DNA of 64,000 nt. Origin: Pilatotrama ljubarskyi (Eukaryota; Basidiomycota; Agaricomycetes; Polyporales; Polyporaceae). The notes below the pieces were generated by a model. That model was not told the origin of the DNA. It saw only the letters and a program-made list of their open reading frames with translations, and searched no databases. Location of the stretch: NCBI GenBank assembly GCA_022385805.1, contig MU277672.1, positions 416,012-480,011 on the forward strand, read 5' to 3'. The position numbers and the translations under genes are program-made. Within the stretch, counting starts at the first letter, position 1, and every line of letters starts with the position of its first letter. Of the stretch, positions 22,127 to 33,601 are shown piece after piece.

Positions 22127-24465
22127 GGTGGTGGTCGTTGCAGTAGAAGTGCTGTGTGAAAGCCGCCATCGTGCCCAGAGTCTTCTGTGAACGCTAAGTC
22201 CGACTGCGGAACATCCTTACCTCAACCACGCCGAGCCCATGTTACGTAATCGCAGACACCTAACCCTATGCCGCACTTTGCGGAGCCGCAATTGGCAGGT
22301 ACTTACGTCGGGACGGCTCGTCCACCGACTCCGACGCTCGTAATATGCCGCTTCAACCGCCTTGCGGCCCTTGCGGCCTTGCCTTACGTTGCATCCTATC
22401 CAGGCTCTGACAAGACCTCGCCTTCCTCGAAGCAAAACTGCCTACAAAGAATGCGAGGCTGTATCCGGAGGAGGTCGTCCGGTTACGAAGCACAGTACCG
22501 GGTGGCTACCCTGCGAACTTCGAGGCTTGGAATCCATGTCAATGCGCCAACAGCACTAGCGGATAGTCCGCTTCACCGCCACGCATTATTTTAGTGCGGG
22601 GAACGGTTCCTAGCTCTCTAGCGCATAGAGAAGGCAGTAAGTGCCGGCACGGCGCACACTACGCGGGCTTCCTGGCGCAAACTTCTCGTCTGGCCTTGTA
22701 TGGCGGGACATCGCGTTTTCTCGCGCCTGTTGGAAGGCCGCTTCCAGGCTGATCTGTCCGCGCCAGTCCTGTGCGCATCCCATGTAAGTGGTGCGTACAT
22801 GCCCGCCCTGTCGGAAATCTCATCCCAGCCAGGCCCGCTGCTTTGCGTCCGCCGGAATGCGATGCGCATTCGCCAGCGACGTTCGCCCATGTTGGGTGTG
22901 TTGGTGGCGCTCCGAGCGTTTCCCTCCGGGCGCTCCGTCCCTGGCCAGACGTCCTTCCATTTGCTTCCGCGAGAGCTCGTGGGCCAATCTATCACGACGA
23001 CGGGCGGCGGGCCTTCAGAAAACACGATCGGTGTGCCCGACGCGCCGTCGATTGGACAGTCCACATTCCTTGCCCACGCGATCTATCGGCGGGTACGATC
23101 TGGGTGAATGCACAACGCACGCCCTGCAGGGCTGGGAACGCTCCTTGCCGGGACGATACAACGCTCGAGTGGCGTCCCACATCGATCGTCGCTTGGGTGG
23201 GTGCGCCTCGACGCGTCGCTGACCGAGAGCGTGTCTGAAACGCTGCGACGTACCGACGGCTTCGCGATCGCAAACAATTCAACGTGGCAGACCGCTGCCG
23301 CCCCAGCAGCGTGCGCAGCACGATCAGCCCTCGTCTCCCCGCCGCGCTCCCTTGTCCTTGTTCCATTACAGACCGCCCAGCGGCTAGATTCGTCCAGGGC
23401 CACGTAAAGGGCTCTCGCGGTGCCCTAGCGTCGCGGCGCACGCCATACCGAAGGCGTCCCCGGCATCTTCCTCACGGCTGTCCCCCTGGAGGGCCTGGTC
23501 GACCCGGAGACTTGCCCAAACGCAATCAAGCAGGAGAGGTCGAGCGCGGCCGTGCCATGCGCGGTGATCCTCGGCGGGCAGATCCCTCGCCCCTCATGAG
23601 CTGCAGCGCTGAGCGTGCATATCGTGCGTTTCGGCGGTACGGGCCACCGAACGTCTACCCATGCCCTCCATGACGTCCCCAATATACCCGTTTCTGGGCA
23701 ACCTGCATTCCGCGCACCCGCGCTGGATCCCACCGCCCCGTTTTGACAGCGCCGTACAAAAGGCAACTCGGGCTCGCCGAGTTGGTATCTGCCCCTTCAC
23801 TCGTGCTGCAATCACCTAATCATCAACCTTGAACCTTCGTGGATGGAAACTGCGCGCGAGCCTCGGGCCCTGGGCAGCCTGTCCCCTTCTTGATGCACGC
23901 GTGTCTCGTATGTGATACCGTCATTCCACGGTCAAATAGGTCCTGATGGGGTCTCGTCTGTCTTCGAGCTTGACAGCTACGAGAAAATACTGCTATTTAC
24001 TACCATAGGCCGGGATGGCGGCGCCGGGTAACAAGAATACGGGGTGTGCTAGACATACAATTACTACGTACACGAACTGGCAAGACAGCGATATAGTACG
24101 GGTGTCAACGCGATGCGACAATTGCGCAGCGATTATGTGATGTAATAACCTCTAACAAGCTCTAATTGTGCGGGGTTCCGAAAGGACTCGAGGACTTGAA
24201 TGCGGGGAGAGGTGGGAGAGAAGGCAGATGATACATCGATGAAGGTTAACGTCACGACGGGGTGGCGAGTATACACGTAAGTTGCCGGACCAAGAAAGCG
24301 ACAGCGCATGATGACGAGCGAGAGAGCCAGAGCGGTCCAATGGGGTGCAAGCGAAAGCAGAGAGGATAGCTGGGGAAGATGACATACGACGACGGAAATA
24401 CTCAGAAGACGGTCCGAACCTTGTCCGGGATTCTTACCCCCACGTTTGCCCACCACCGGCGGGCA
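22127..24465. other. Long region without a secure gene
   Basis: Plus and minus frames of 100-155 codons overlap across 22.6-23.8 kb and look equally open, which is common in GC-rich DNA. One segment (23429-23599) has coding-like composition and is listed separately. From 23.8 to 24.4 kb the sequence is less GC-rich and holds the 3' flank of the transcription factor gene. A small inverted repeat, caactcgg...ccgagttg, lies at 23763-23782. Confidence 0.4.
23429..23599 (+). pseudogene. Orphan exon-like segment, possible relic or terminal exon
   Basis: From a plausible acceptor (ccctag) the plus frame reads 56 residues to a TGA, containing EGVPGIFLTAVPLEGLVDPE and AVPCAVILGGQIPRPS. Almost every third codon position is G or C, as in real exons of this window, and the segment reads like a folded protein end. 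I could not find matching upstream exons: the nearby plus frames break repeatedly. It may be the end of a decayed gene, a gene whose splicing I failed to resolve, or chance. No function is proposed. Confidence 0.2.
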
Positions 24466-27353
24466 CTAGTAGTAACTTCCGCTCCCGAAAGGGGGACTTC
24501 CGCCCTGGCTAGCGGATGGTGCCGGCAGGTAGCTGGAGCCAGCTTCCGATTGCACGAGGGCGGTGGACGAATACGAGACGCCAGTGTAATCGAAGCCCGT
24601 CGTGGGATGACTGAACGTCGGCGTCTGGTCCGCGGCTGGTTGCAAGGCTTCCATGCTCCCAGACGCTGCGGGAGCTTGGCGTGCGTCCACGGTATCGCCC
24701 ACCGAGAGGTAATTATAGGGTGGCACGTAGTACGCACTCTGACCGGTCGGAACTCGCGACGATGGAAGAAGCAAAGACGGGCCGACGCCCCCATCGTCGC
24801 TGTGTAGGACATTGCTGATGGAGAGGGGATTGTGGGAGGTCGATGGATAGGAAGAGGAGGTAGTGTGCGGAACTGAGGGAGAGCTCCGGTGCGACGATCC
24901 TTGGTACTGCTCGGACTCCGAGCCTGAAGCAGAACCCGTCGATGGCCATCTCCCGTCGGCCGTGCAGGCAGTGTTCGGCGCCGACGAGGAATCGTAGCCA
25001 GGACCCATAGTGGTTGCCGAGAGAGAGAGCGGCGGCACGCTTGTGGGGCGCATGTGGGTGCGTCGGACATAGCTACCGTCAAAGGTGCCTGGACCACGTA
25101 TGGCCTCGTCCCCGGGGCTAGACGAGTAGTCCCGGGACGACTGAGCGCGTCCCTGTGCAGCACGCGCATCCCAGACCAACCGGACGGTGCGCTCCCGTTC
25201 GATGTTCTTGGAGAACGCCCAACGCATCTCCGAGAGGGCTCTCAGGCAGATCTCGACCTCCTCCCGGGTGCCGCTCTCGCTCGCGAGGAGAAAGCCGGCG
25301 AAAAAGCATCCATCACGAACAAGCGCGGCGTCAAATTGGAAGAAAGGCGTGCCGAGGTTCCTGCGGAGGATACTCACGACGTGCCGGACCGCGGTGTGGC
25401 ATCTCGAGTTCGCTTTCATGTGGAGGCGCACGATTGTATCAGACTTCCGAGACCTGCCCGATTCGCCCATGAAGGTTGCATCCTGGACAGGGAGCGCAAC
25501 AAGCCGCTGCTTGAGAGCTTCGCGAATGACATTATCTGTGGGGGAACATCAGCCAAAGCCCGGTATTGCACAATGGCGAGATACATACGCGACTCGAACA
25601 GAAAGATCTTATGGTGAGCGTGATCAGATTGTGAGCGACGTCAGTGCTTGACACCTGCGGTCGCGACTCACCTGCCAACCATCGATAAACCTTTCGACGT
25701 CTTCCGCCTGTACGATGCCGCGCGTCCCCCACTGTCGAAGATTATCTAGATCCCGCCAGCAGCGGTCCAGAGTGTCCCACGCATCCTGCAGTTTTTCTTC
25801 GTCGAGATCGTCCCGGTGGCGAGCTTTCGGACCAGTGAGCACGGCGTGGACCTCTCGACATACCGACGCGATGCGGATAGGAATATTAGCGAAGCGGAAA
25901 GCAAACGCATAGGCGGCTGAGGGGCCGGCGTCGTTTCCGAGGGGTGGTAGAGTCGCTTCGAAGGCCGCGAGGTCTTCGTCACTCCTGTAATCATGCCATC
26001 AATACACCTAGCCGGTACGTGGATGTTGTCACCACAGCCTCACAATGAGATCCTACCGCCCCGCAAGCCGCTCGTGACTCCGTCCACGACATGGGCGTAC
26101 CAGAAAATGCGCGCGCGGACGAGAGCATCGACGTATTCGCCGTGACCGCTGTCGACAGTGGTGCCAAGGCTGCAAAGCGCATACACCTGGCTCATCGTGG
26201 AGTCGTACATCGTCTGCGATGTGTGAGATAGGGCATGCGACTGCAGCGACACGCGCGAACCAACGTACCAGGCGTTCAATGGGGCTCTGAACCTCTACGA
26301 GAGCGAGAGTGGACATGAGAAACAAGGAGGCGGGCGGGACATGGACTCACCTTCTGTCAGCGGCATAGTCAGCAGGAGGACCCGCACGCCGTCCCAAGAC
26401 GGCTTCCGAAGGAGGCCGTGGATGTCGATCAGGTAAAGCAACTCCACAAGCATCTCGTTGACGCGCTCTTTGCGCTGTTCCATGGTCTCCCCACTGCATT
26501 CTGGAGCCTCCTCACCTGCTTCGTTGACCCCATAACTGGCAGCCCACACAACGAGCACCAGGGAGATCAGCAGGCCGGGTATCTGCAAGCAATCACTCGT
26601 GCAGTTGAACCATTCCGAGAAGCGGACGCAGTATTCGGTCGGCTCGAGTACTGGCCCTGTATAGTGATGTGACCCTGTAGATGAGCGATCGGCGCAAGAA
26701 CGATCGGTGGAGACTACTTACGTTGAATGTGAAACCGATGGAAGAAATCGGACCTGAAGAACTCAGGTTTGAGTTGGGGGATGACGCTCCGGGGAGGAAT
26801 GACCGAGTGGAGGTCGCCATCGCTGCTCGTCGATTTGCCGTAGACGGCCCTATGGAGAGTCAAGCAGGGGTCGATACGCGCGCGATCGGGCGACGTACTC
26901 GACTTTCTGGAGGCGGCGCCCGCGGCGCAACTGCTTGACGGCCTTCACCTCTGCGAATTCGTCGCTTCGCGAACGTGAGCCAAGGCGCGCGCGAGGACTA
27001 CACGAGGGCACGTACACGCAGTTGAGGCCGCGCTCGCTGCAATTTGAGCACGGCGGATGCTGGCCGGACGCGAGGGTGGGGAGGTCCTTGAGGTCGCACT
27101 TGACCCTATAATATGCGCGTCGGACGCGATCGGTGAGGCGAGGAAGACGGAGGCGCACCTTCGCATGCGACAGGCGCCACAAGCTGGAGGGGGGAATCAT
27201 GAGCAGGCGGGACGGAGAAGGCGGATCGGGGATCATACCGCTGTACTGCTGCCGGGTGGACTTTGGCTGCGTGGGCGGTTTGCGGGACATGGAGGGATAC
27301 GGGGACATGGAATCAGTGCGTGCGACGGGCGAGTGCGCGCTCCTGGGCGACAT
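24466..27353 (-). CDS. Zn(II)2Cys6 fungal transcription factor with fungal-specific middle homology domain
   Basis: Binuclear zinc-cluster regulator of RNA polymerase II genes. From Met 27353 (MSPRSAHSPVARTDS) the zinc cluster is assembled over three exons: SACGACRMRR, VKCDLKDL and HPPCSNCSERGLNC, giving CX2CX6C and CX2CX6C halves. A basic linker (VKQLRRGRRLQKVE) follows, then a fungal_trans-type domain: FFRSDFFHRFHIQ, LISLVLVVWAASYGVNE, ELLYLIDIHGLLRKPSWDGV, QVYALCSLG, FRFANIPIRIASVCREVH, KANSRCHTAVRHVVSIL. The C-terminal 200 residues are Ser/Pro/Tyr-rich and may activate transcription. About 780 residues in ten or more exons. The helical domain recalls xylanolytic-activator-like regulators, but the target genes cannot be read from sequence. 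A TATAAAT box lies about 70 nt upstream. Confidence 0.9.
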
Positions 27354-28310
27354 GGAGGTCGACGGCGAGGAGGGGGGAGGGGACGGGGGCGAAGGAGAGA
27401 CGGGAGGCGGCGGCGGGGGAGGGATTTATAGATGGCCGAGAGAGGAAGTGGGAGAGGAAGGCAGGATATATAATGGATTAGGGAATTGTTGGCGGACGGA
27501 CCGTGGGCGCGGGGTGGGCTGGGCAGATATTGGCTGGGAAGAAGCCGGGGGAGGGCTTTGTGGGGATGGGTCCATGTCACCCGCCTTGCCCTGTCGACGT
27601 CGTTTCTGCCTGCGTCCGGATCGAGCAGAGTCCCAGCCCAGCGACTGCGTCCGGATCCGGGAGGTCGCCCTCGCTGCTCGATTCGCAGTCCGAGCTTCCC
27701 TGCCCCTTCAGAATCACATCTCCCCCGGGCTCTCCATGCCAATTCCGGCCAGGCGCCGTCGCAGTCTCAAACACCTAAATTCACCGTCAATTATCCACCA
27801 TACCGTCCAGTCCGTTACATACCACGCATCCCCTGCCGGCATTCCGCCCTAGCCTCGCAGCCAGCCAGCCAACCAACCAGCGCGAAAGGAGCACATCTGC
27901 TGCGCTCGCCCTGTCTGAACAACACGTCGTCCTTGATCTGATCCCCGTCCCTCACTTTGTGCCTCCAATATCACCTCAATACATACCCAATCTGCGCCAG
28001 CCACACCCAGCCGGTGATGGCCAGTTGTCACTTTGAGCGCCGTGCATTCTCCAAACAAAGAGTCACTGCAAGCACGCACAGTTCTCCCATCTGACACGCA
28101 TCTGAGTCCACCCAGATTTTGCCAGATTTCGCCGTCCACTCGCACACGGTGTCACACAACATCCCTCCCATTCACCCGCTTCCAGCTCCTCCCCTGCTGC
28201 CGGACACCTTCTATTTCCCTTCCGCGATCTCAGCAGTACAGCCACTTTCGGAACAAATTCCCCCGACCGCCAGAGCTAGGCCTTCTGCCTCTTCGGTGCC
28301 CCACGTGACC
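27354..28310. other. Promoter of the Zn2Cys6 gene and 3' flank of NOP16
   Basis: Pyrimidine-rich, with a short tandem run of agcc then aacc units near 27859-27879. No gene is supportable. Confidence 0.5.
27424..27430 (-). promoter_or_regulatory. TATA box of the Zn2Cys6 gene
   Basis: Minus-strand TATAAAT about 70 nt before the start codon. A second TATATA run lies at 27467-27472. Position fits a core promoter; not experimentally shown. Confidence 0.5.
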
Positions 28311-29377
28311 CTACCCAGCCTTGCCTAGCTCCGCGAAGCCGCCTGCCTTGCGAATGGCCCGTTTCAGCTCGCCGGCAGTTCGCTGGTCGGGGTTCAGCTT
28401 CCTGTCCCGCGCCATCGCGTCCACGTCCTCGCCGTACTTGCCGACCAGCCGTCGCAGCGTCGCCAGCTCGCCCTTCGATGTGAACCGCCGCACGCGGCCT
28501 GCACGCGCTTCTGACAGGTGCTCCAACGCTGCAATGAACGCGAGAGCGTGGGTCAGCGCGATTGCCCGCCAATCTGAAGCCTGCGAAGCTGTCCGGTGAC
28601 AGAAGGAGGAGAAGCATCCGATGGCGGTGATGCTATCACCCTCCTTCTGGCACAACACCAACGCTCCCGCTCACCTTGCACCACACGCGTGCCCGCTGAT
28701 TCCGGGGAACGCTTCCTGGGGTCAGAACCTAGTCCCACCCATCCCGCGAGCTGATCGTCCTCCGCGGGATCGGGGATCTCCTCCAGCTCCTCCTCCATCG
28801 CCCCTGTCCCTTCCTCGTCCGTCTCCTCGTCCCCCAGCTGCACGTCCACGATGTTTCCTAACGCGTCCCGGATGATTTTCCCGTAGCCCTTGGGCACCCC
28901 GTTTGCCCCGGCGGGCTTCAAAGCCGCCGTCGCCGACGACGTCGACGCTTCCGGCTGCTGCTGTTCCTCAGAACGTTCTTCGTGGCCGGCCTGCGCAGAG
29001 ATCGGTCGCTCCGTTCCGCCGGATGCGATCGGATTCAGTGTGGCCGCGAGCCCTAGAGCTTCATAGCTGCAGGGACGTGCCGTACGTGTACGTGAGCCTT
29101 TGTTTCCGTAACGACACGGGAGCGCGACGATCACGTATACACGTACTTTTGCCTTACGGTCTTGCGCGGATCCCAGGCCTCCTGAAGGATTTTAGGACCC
29201 CGTATGGCTAAATTCAGGACGCAACGCTCAGTCCATGCGGCCGGGCACTGAGGAACCAAGCACAGGAGAAAATCACCAACGTGGTTGCTTCTTCAGAAGT
29301 TTTTTCGCCCGGCGGGAGTGCTGCACAGGCTTGTGGGATCCAGAGCGTAACTTGCGCCTTTGCCGGGGGTTCGCCAT
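28311..29377 (-). CDS. NOP16: Nucleolar protein 16, 60S ribosome biogenesis factor
   Basis: Nucleolar factor of 60S pre-ribosomal particles. Start Met at 29377 gives MANPRQRRKLRSGSHKPV and HSRRAKKLLKKQPP; the next exon IRGPKILQEAWDPRKTVRQN and then YEALGLAATLNP are the diagnostic Nop16 block. The middle is acidic (DEETDEEGTGAMEEELEE), and the C-terminal domain has LATLRRLVGKYGEDVDAMARD and NPDQRTAGELKRAIRKAGGF, as in family members. Four exons, about 230 residues, stop TAG at 28311-28313. Intron donors GTTGGT, GTACGT and GTGAGC all pair with AG acceptors and preserve conserved residues. The gene is divergent from QCR10 across 388 nt. Confidence 0.95.
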
Positions 29378-29765
29378 TGTCGATTTTCAGGGCTAGACTG
29401 AGAACCGCCGGTAGATCGGAGCGACTCGCAGAGTGCCAGAGATAAGGATACAACGACCAAGGCTCGTGAGCAGCACTGGGCAACGCGAGAAGTGCGGAAG
29501 AGCGCAGACAGGAAAAGCGCGAAAGAGGCGGAGGAGGAGCCTGGCGGAATGGAGGTGAGAGTGAGAGAGGAGTTGGCGCGAGCGGAAAATGGAAAGCAAT
29601 CGGCAACTTGGGATGAAGCCGGCGTCGGGATTGGCTCGGGTATTCCCGCGAGCTCGCGCGCTCGCCAACGGGAGCACCGACCGCACGCCTGCGACGTCTT
29701 CAGCAAAACCACCGTCCTCGACGTTTTCGACGATACACTCGTTGCTCTCCCCTTAATTACCCGTC
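29378..29765. promoter_or_regulatory. Bidirectional promoter region of NOP16 and QCR10
   Basis: Only 388 nt separate the two start codons. A CCAAT box (minus strand, 29630-29634) lies 132 nt before the QCR10 start; CCAAT sites are bound by the HAP complex, which commonly drives respiratory genes in fungi. That the site acts here is inference. Confidence 0.45.
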
Positions 29766-30177
29766 ATGTCTCGCGTCGTATACCACCCCGTGCCTCCCCA
29801 GGGCAACGTGAAGCGGGTATGTGAGCAGGAATTCCTTGCTCTCGGCCTGAGTTGATCGTCCCTACAGTTCTTGCGTACCTGGAGCACGAGCATGGGCCTC
29901 TGGGGAGCTGGTGCGGGTATCACTGCCCTCTACGTACGTTGCGAACCATATGTCCGGCCACGACGCTATCTCACCATACGTCTTACTACCGTCTTAGCTT
30001 CTGTCTGTCACGCCTCTCGTCAAGCGGGAATTCTTGACCAAGGTGCCCGTGGTACGTCCCATGCTGCCGCCACCAGGCCGATTTCCCTTCCGATGCTCAT
30101 AGCGCCCCCCTCAATTTTCGCTGCAGCTCGGATCATACTTCGAGGACAAGACTCCTGCGTCGGACAAGCCGTTCTAG
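29766..30177 (+). CDS. QCR10: Cytochrome bc1 complex subunit 10 (Qcr10)
   Basis: Small membrane subunit of respiratory complex III in the mitochondrial inner membrane. Four exons (29766-29816, 29868-29933, 29998-30051, 30127-30177) give exactly 73 residues. One membrane helix is formed by MGLWGAGAGITALYLLSV. The C-terminal KVPVLGSYFEDKTPASDKPF matches the family end, as in yeast Qcr10 (IPLLGP..ED.TP..DKP). Length fits the family (about 77 in yeast). All introns are GT-AG. The nearest alternative is another single-helix respiratory subunit, but the C-terminal motif is specific. Confidence 0.9.
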
Positions 30178-30460
30178 ATGTCTACCCTGTATCCTTTGTA
30201 ATTCGCAGCAATCGCATGATACAGATAGACTATGACGGGAACGTGCCACGCGCGACACAGCGCTCTTGCATCCTGCTTCCCCGCCTGCGCAATCAGACAG
30301 TCCACTACCTCCCACAGCTGCCCAGAGTGCCCTGTCGGGCGTCGGCGTCGGCATCGGGTCAAGAGCGCGTGTGCACTGCGACCCCATCGCGTAGGCGGAA
30401 CGCAGATGCCAGCAAAGGCGCGTGCCAGCATTACGGCGCCCATCACGATCACCAACTCTG

Positions 30461-31857
30461 TCAAAGCTTGGAAGGTGTCCACTCGGTAGGCTCGAACGCG
30501 CCGCTAGTCAAGTCGATGCCCAGCTTTGCTTCGAGCTTCTTGAGCGCCTCGAGCGAGCCGCCGATGGGCACGTCTGCGAGGGAGGCTGCCGTGAGCGGGC
30601 GTCCGGGACGTGGATTATGCGCGCCGTCGCGCGACGTGTGATGTGACGACGAGAAGGATGGGACACGTACGAATGGTCTCCATCCCGAGCGCCTGCGCGG
30701 CTTTGAGGTTCCTGCGTGTGCGTACGTCAACATGTCAGGCCGCGGTATAGAAGATCGGCGGGAGACGAGCAGTTCGCCTCTCGATACCGACATTCCGAGG
30801 TCGTCTAGGAAGACCGCTTCGGTGGGCTGGATGCCGTTACGGGCGCAGGCTAGAAGGTATATCCCGCGTTCCGGTTTCCTGCTCGAGGAAGGCATCCGAG
30901 TATAGTAAGTAAGAAGCGCATACGCGAGGAGGGGACCAGCACGGCGCACCGCATTCCCAGCGTGCTCGAGTCACAGAAGTCGTCAAACAGCGCACGCAGC
31001 CGCGGGGGCGTCGCGCCGTCTTGCCAGCCGAGAAACTCGAGCTCGGACTGCACGCTGAAATGGGGGTATCGCTCCGGCGAGGGAGGGGTATCGCCGATGA
31101 TGTCGGTCTCGCTCTTCGAGAAGTTGTTGGTCAGCGCGATAACCCGCCATTTGCCAGCGGCTGCATCGGGAGGGAGGGCGACGTTGAATGGGAGGTGCAT
31201 GCAACGGATGACGGTGAAGGAAGGTACCTCGTATGCGCCGGATTGCCTCCACGACACGTTCATCGAACTCGCCGCTCTCCCTCATCATGCGGCCGAACAG
31301 CTGACAGGTCTGTTCAGCCGGCGTGTGTGGCCATCGAGGGTACGTGCAGGCAGCTCACCTCACGCCCGTCTATGTGCAGGGTCTCTGGGAGCTCCGGGCA
31401 TGCTGGTGGGACGTAACGTTTGCATAAGCTGCGTTCCGGCGGGGGGAATGAGACTTACTTATTCCTCTGCGCTTGCAGTATTGGGCGTAGGCCGGGTTGT
31501 TTACCTTGGTATCGGAGAGCTCTTGACCGAATTGCTCGTAGAACGGGAAGAGAGACATCTCTCCTCGTTCGAACTTCTGCCACGCTCCATTTGATCCGCG
31601 TACAGTTCTTTTGGGGACGGTCAACAAAGCATCCACAATGAATGCTGAGACTCGCTTCGCTCACATTGCACAGTTGATGTAATTGTTGGGTATCCCATGT
31701 TCACGTTCGTACGCCGCAATGGCAATGAGAGGACTACGGCAGACGACACCGCCCACCTGCGGGAAGTGTGATTAAACTCAATGACCACGGGCTGTCTATC
31801 GTCATAGCACTACGAACTTACATCGAAAATCACCGCTTTGAGGTGTGGCGAGGTCAT
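30461..31857 (-). CDS. HAD-superfamily hydrolase, epoxide-hydrolase N-domain/ACAD10-like type
   Basis: Cytosolic phosphatase-like protein of about 250 residues. From Met 31857: MTSPHLKAVIFD, then across an intron VGGVVCRSPLIAIAAYE, REHGIPNNYIN, RGSNGAWQKFERGEMSLFPF and YEQFGQELSD, VIALTNNFS (motif II), KPERGIYLLACARNG with the motif III Lys, and EAVFLDDLGM (motif IV). The end is FEPTEWTPSKL. Motif I reads FDVGG instead of DxD: the nucleophile Asp is present but the usual second acid is Gly, as in the ACAD10-type branch of HAD proteins, so phosphatase activity cannot be assumed. Eight or so short introns. The substrate is unknown. It converges with QCR10. Confidence 0.82.
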
Positions 31858-32540
31858 GGCTGTACCGGCGAAGGTCCCGAGCGCGACTGCGATCGTCTAC
31901 GCAAATCCTGCGAGACCCGACTTCTCAGTCCTGTGGAAGGTCCAGATGCTCCCTCGGGCGCACCGCTCGCCCACGACGCTGCCCGGTGACCCCTGTGACT
32001 CTGTGAGAGCGCCTCCGCAAACCGGCTCGGGAGTCGGTGTTCAAGAGAGCGTGCTAGCGGCGGACTCGCGCGGGCGGCATCATATGATTTCGCGAGGCGC
32101 GAGATCCATCTCAGATTGGCTTTCGACCAGCACTGACCCCGGTCTTTGGGCGATGGATGTGTGCAGTCTGATCTTCCGGTGGGCAGATGTTTTGGAATAT
32201 GTATGCTGCCTAGGCGAATGCACGGATGAATGTACCACTTGAGCTGTGTCTCAGCGACGTTCACGGTCGTCCGCGCGGGAGGCTGCGAGCTTCGCAAAAT
32301 GGGCCGCGCTTGGCAAGCGCTGCTGTGCAGTGCCGCAGTGCCGTGTGCGTCATCGTCTCTCTCCCTCAACTCGGTCCGAAGCCTCTCGTCGGCCACATTG
32401 TGCGAGAGGCCTAGTATGTACTCACGAACAAACTGCGCTAGTTGCGACGTAGCAATTTGAAGGGTCGATTTGCGGAACCTCGACTGCGAGTCCTGCCTCG
32501 TGTATCGAGGCGGCTCGAATAGAGTTGGTGGGAGCAGACC
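31858..32540. other. Upstream region of the HAD gene
   Basis: Lies between the HAD start codon and the transposon. Open frames on both strands are low complexity. No supportable gene. Confidence 0.45.
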
Positions 32541-32542
32541 TA

Positions 32543-32570
32543 CAGTTGCGGACAGTCAAAGTCGACAAAA
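32543..32570 (+). repeat. Left terminal inverted repeat
   Basis: 28 nt, perfect inverted match to 33574-33601, starting immediately after TA. Confidence 0.93.
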
Positions 32571-33573
32571 GCGGGTTTGGCCTGTTTGGGATTTTTTGGG
32601 GGAAACTGACCTCGCGATCAGACTCAGAATGTCGAGAAACGTCAGAAAAACAATGTCCGAAGTTTCTCCCACGAGCGGATGGGGGCGGCCAATATTTTGG
32701 GCATATTCAACGCAGCGAGGGGTCAGAAGCGCCCATGAGCGCCCGTGGATCGGAGATGGCTTTTGTTACAATATATACTGTAACCTAGTTTACAATAGCA
32801 TCCAGACCCATCATAGCGGTGCGGGATCCTTGGCGCTGCTGACAGCATGGCTGGATCAGCGCTCTCCCATCCGGCTGCCTTCAATGAGCCAGGGCCCAGA
32901 AGCCACGACTCGGAAGCCTTCAGACTCGTTGACTCCGAGTCCAGCTTTGAGCCCGCGCTTTCATCGTCTGACTCTGATGCTGAGAGCGACTCAGCAAACT
33001 GTCTGCTCGTCTCGCCCTGTTGTGGCCATATTGTGAACGTCACAAATGCATTGAGGTTTGTCTGCCGTTGGGGGAGTTGACGGTAGCGGCGCTGTGTACT
33101 TCAAGCCGTCCTCAAGAAGGGGTGGCTGACTGCCGATGTGCTCGTCTTTTATGTCGACTGGCTCATCAAGACTGTCAACTGTGCTGCCCTTCGGATGCTC
33201 AGGTATGTCTGTGGAGGTTCTGGCATTAACACTTCCATTATTTTGAAGTCCAGAAGTAACTCGCTTGTGCTTAGGAGGTCGCGAGTCATTGGGGTCATCA
33301 ACTTGTTACTCTCTTAGAACACCCAATTATTGCTAAATCGTTTTTGTCTCACCGGAATCTTGTTCGCCACCATGAAAGGAAACGTTTGCGCATTTTTGCC
33401 GATTTTTCTGGCTTTTTTTGGCGGTGTGGCCAAATTTTCAGACCCAAAAATGCAAACTACGATTTTATGGAAAACGGCTCGTACAATCTTGTTGAAGACC
33501 ACTGTAGGGGTGTTCCTTACACATGAGCTACGCCGTATTGGGTCTCATCAGCCGCCAAAAAATGCGCCAACTT

Positions 33574-33601
33574 TTTTGTCGACTTTGACTGTCCGCAACT
33601 G
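33574..33601 (-). repeat. Right terminal inverted repeat
   Basis: 28 nt, perfect inverted match to 32543-32570, ending immediately before TA. Confidence 0.93.

Larger units (their letters stand above)
32543..33601. mobile_element. 1,059-bp DNA transposon with 28-bp perfect inverted ends and TA target duplication
   Basis: The two ends (32543-32570 and 33574-33601) are perfect inverted copies of a 28-bp sequence beginning cagttgcggacagtc. Each is flanked directly by TA (32541-32542 and 33602-33603), the target duplication of Tc1/mariner-pogo-type elements. Beyond the perfect ends the similarity continues imperfectly for about 30 nt. The interior is AT-richer than its surroundings and has no frame resembling a DDE transposase, so the element is probably non-autonomous. 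It carries an internal near-palindrome (32765-32784) and one exon-like stretch (33083-33201). It sits in the shared upstream region of the HAD and penta-EF-hand genes. Confidence 0.88.

Noticed and set aside
22618..23064. 148-codon minus-strand frame
   Set aside because: Reads somewhat like protein but has no motif, and two plus frames over the same stretch are equally open; strand cannot be decided.
23763..23782. Short inverted repeat as transcription terminator
   Set aside because: Eukaryotic nuclear genes do not use such hairpins for termination, and no gene ends nearby.
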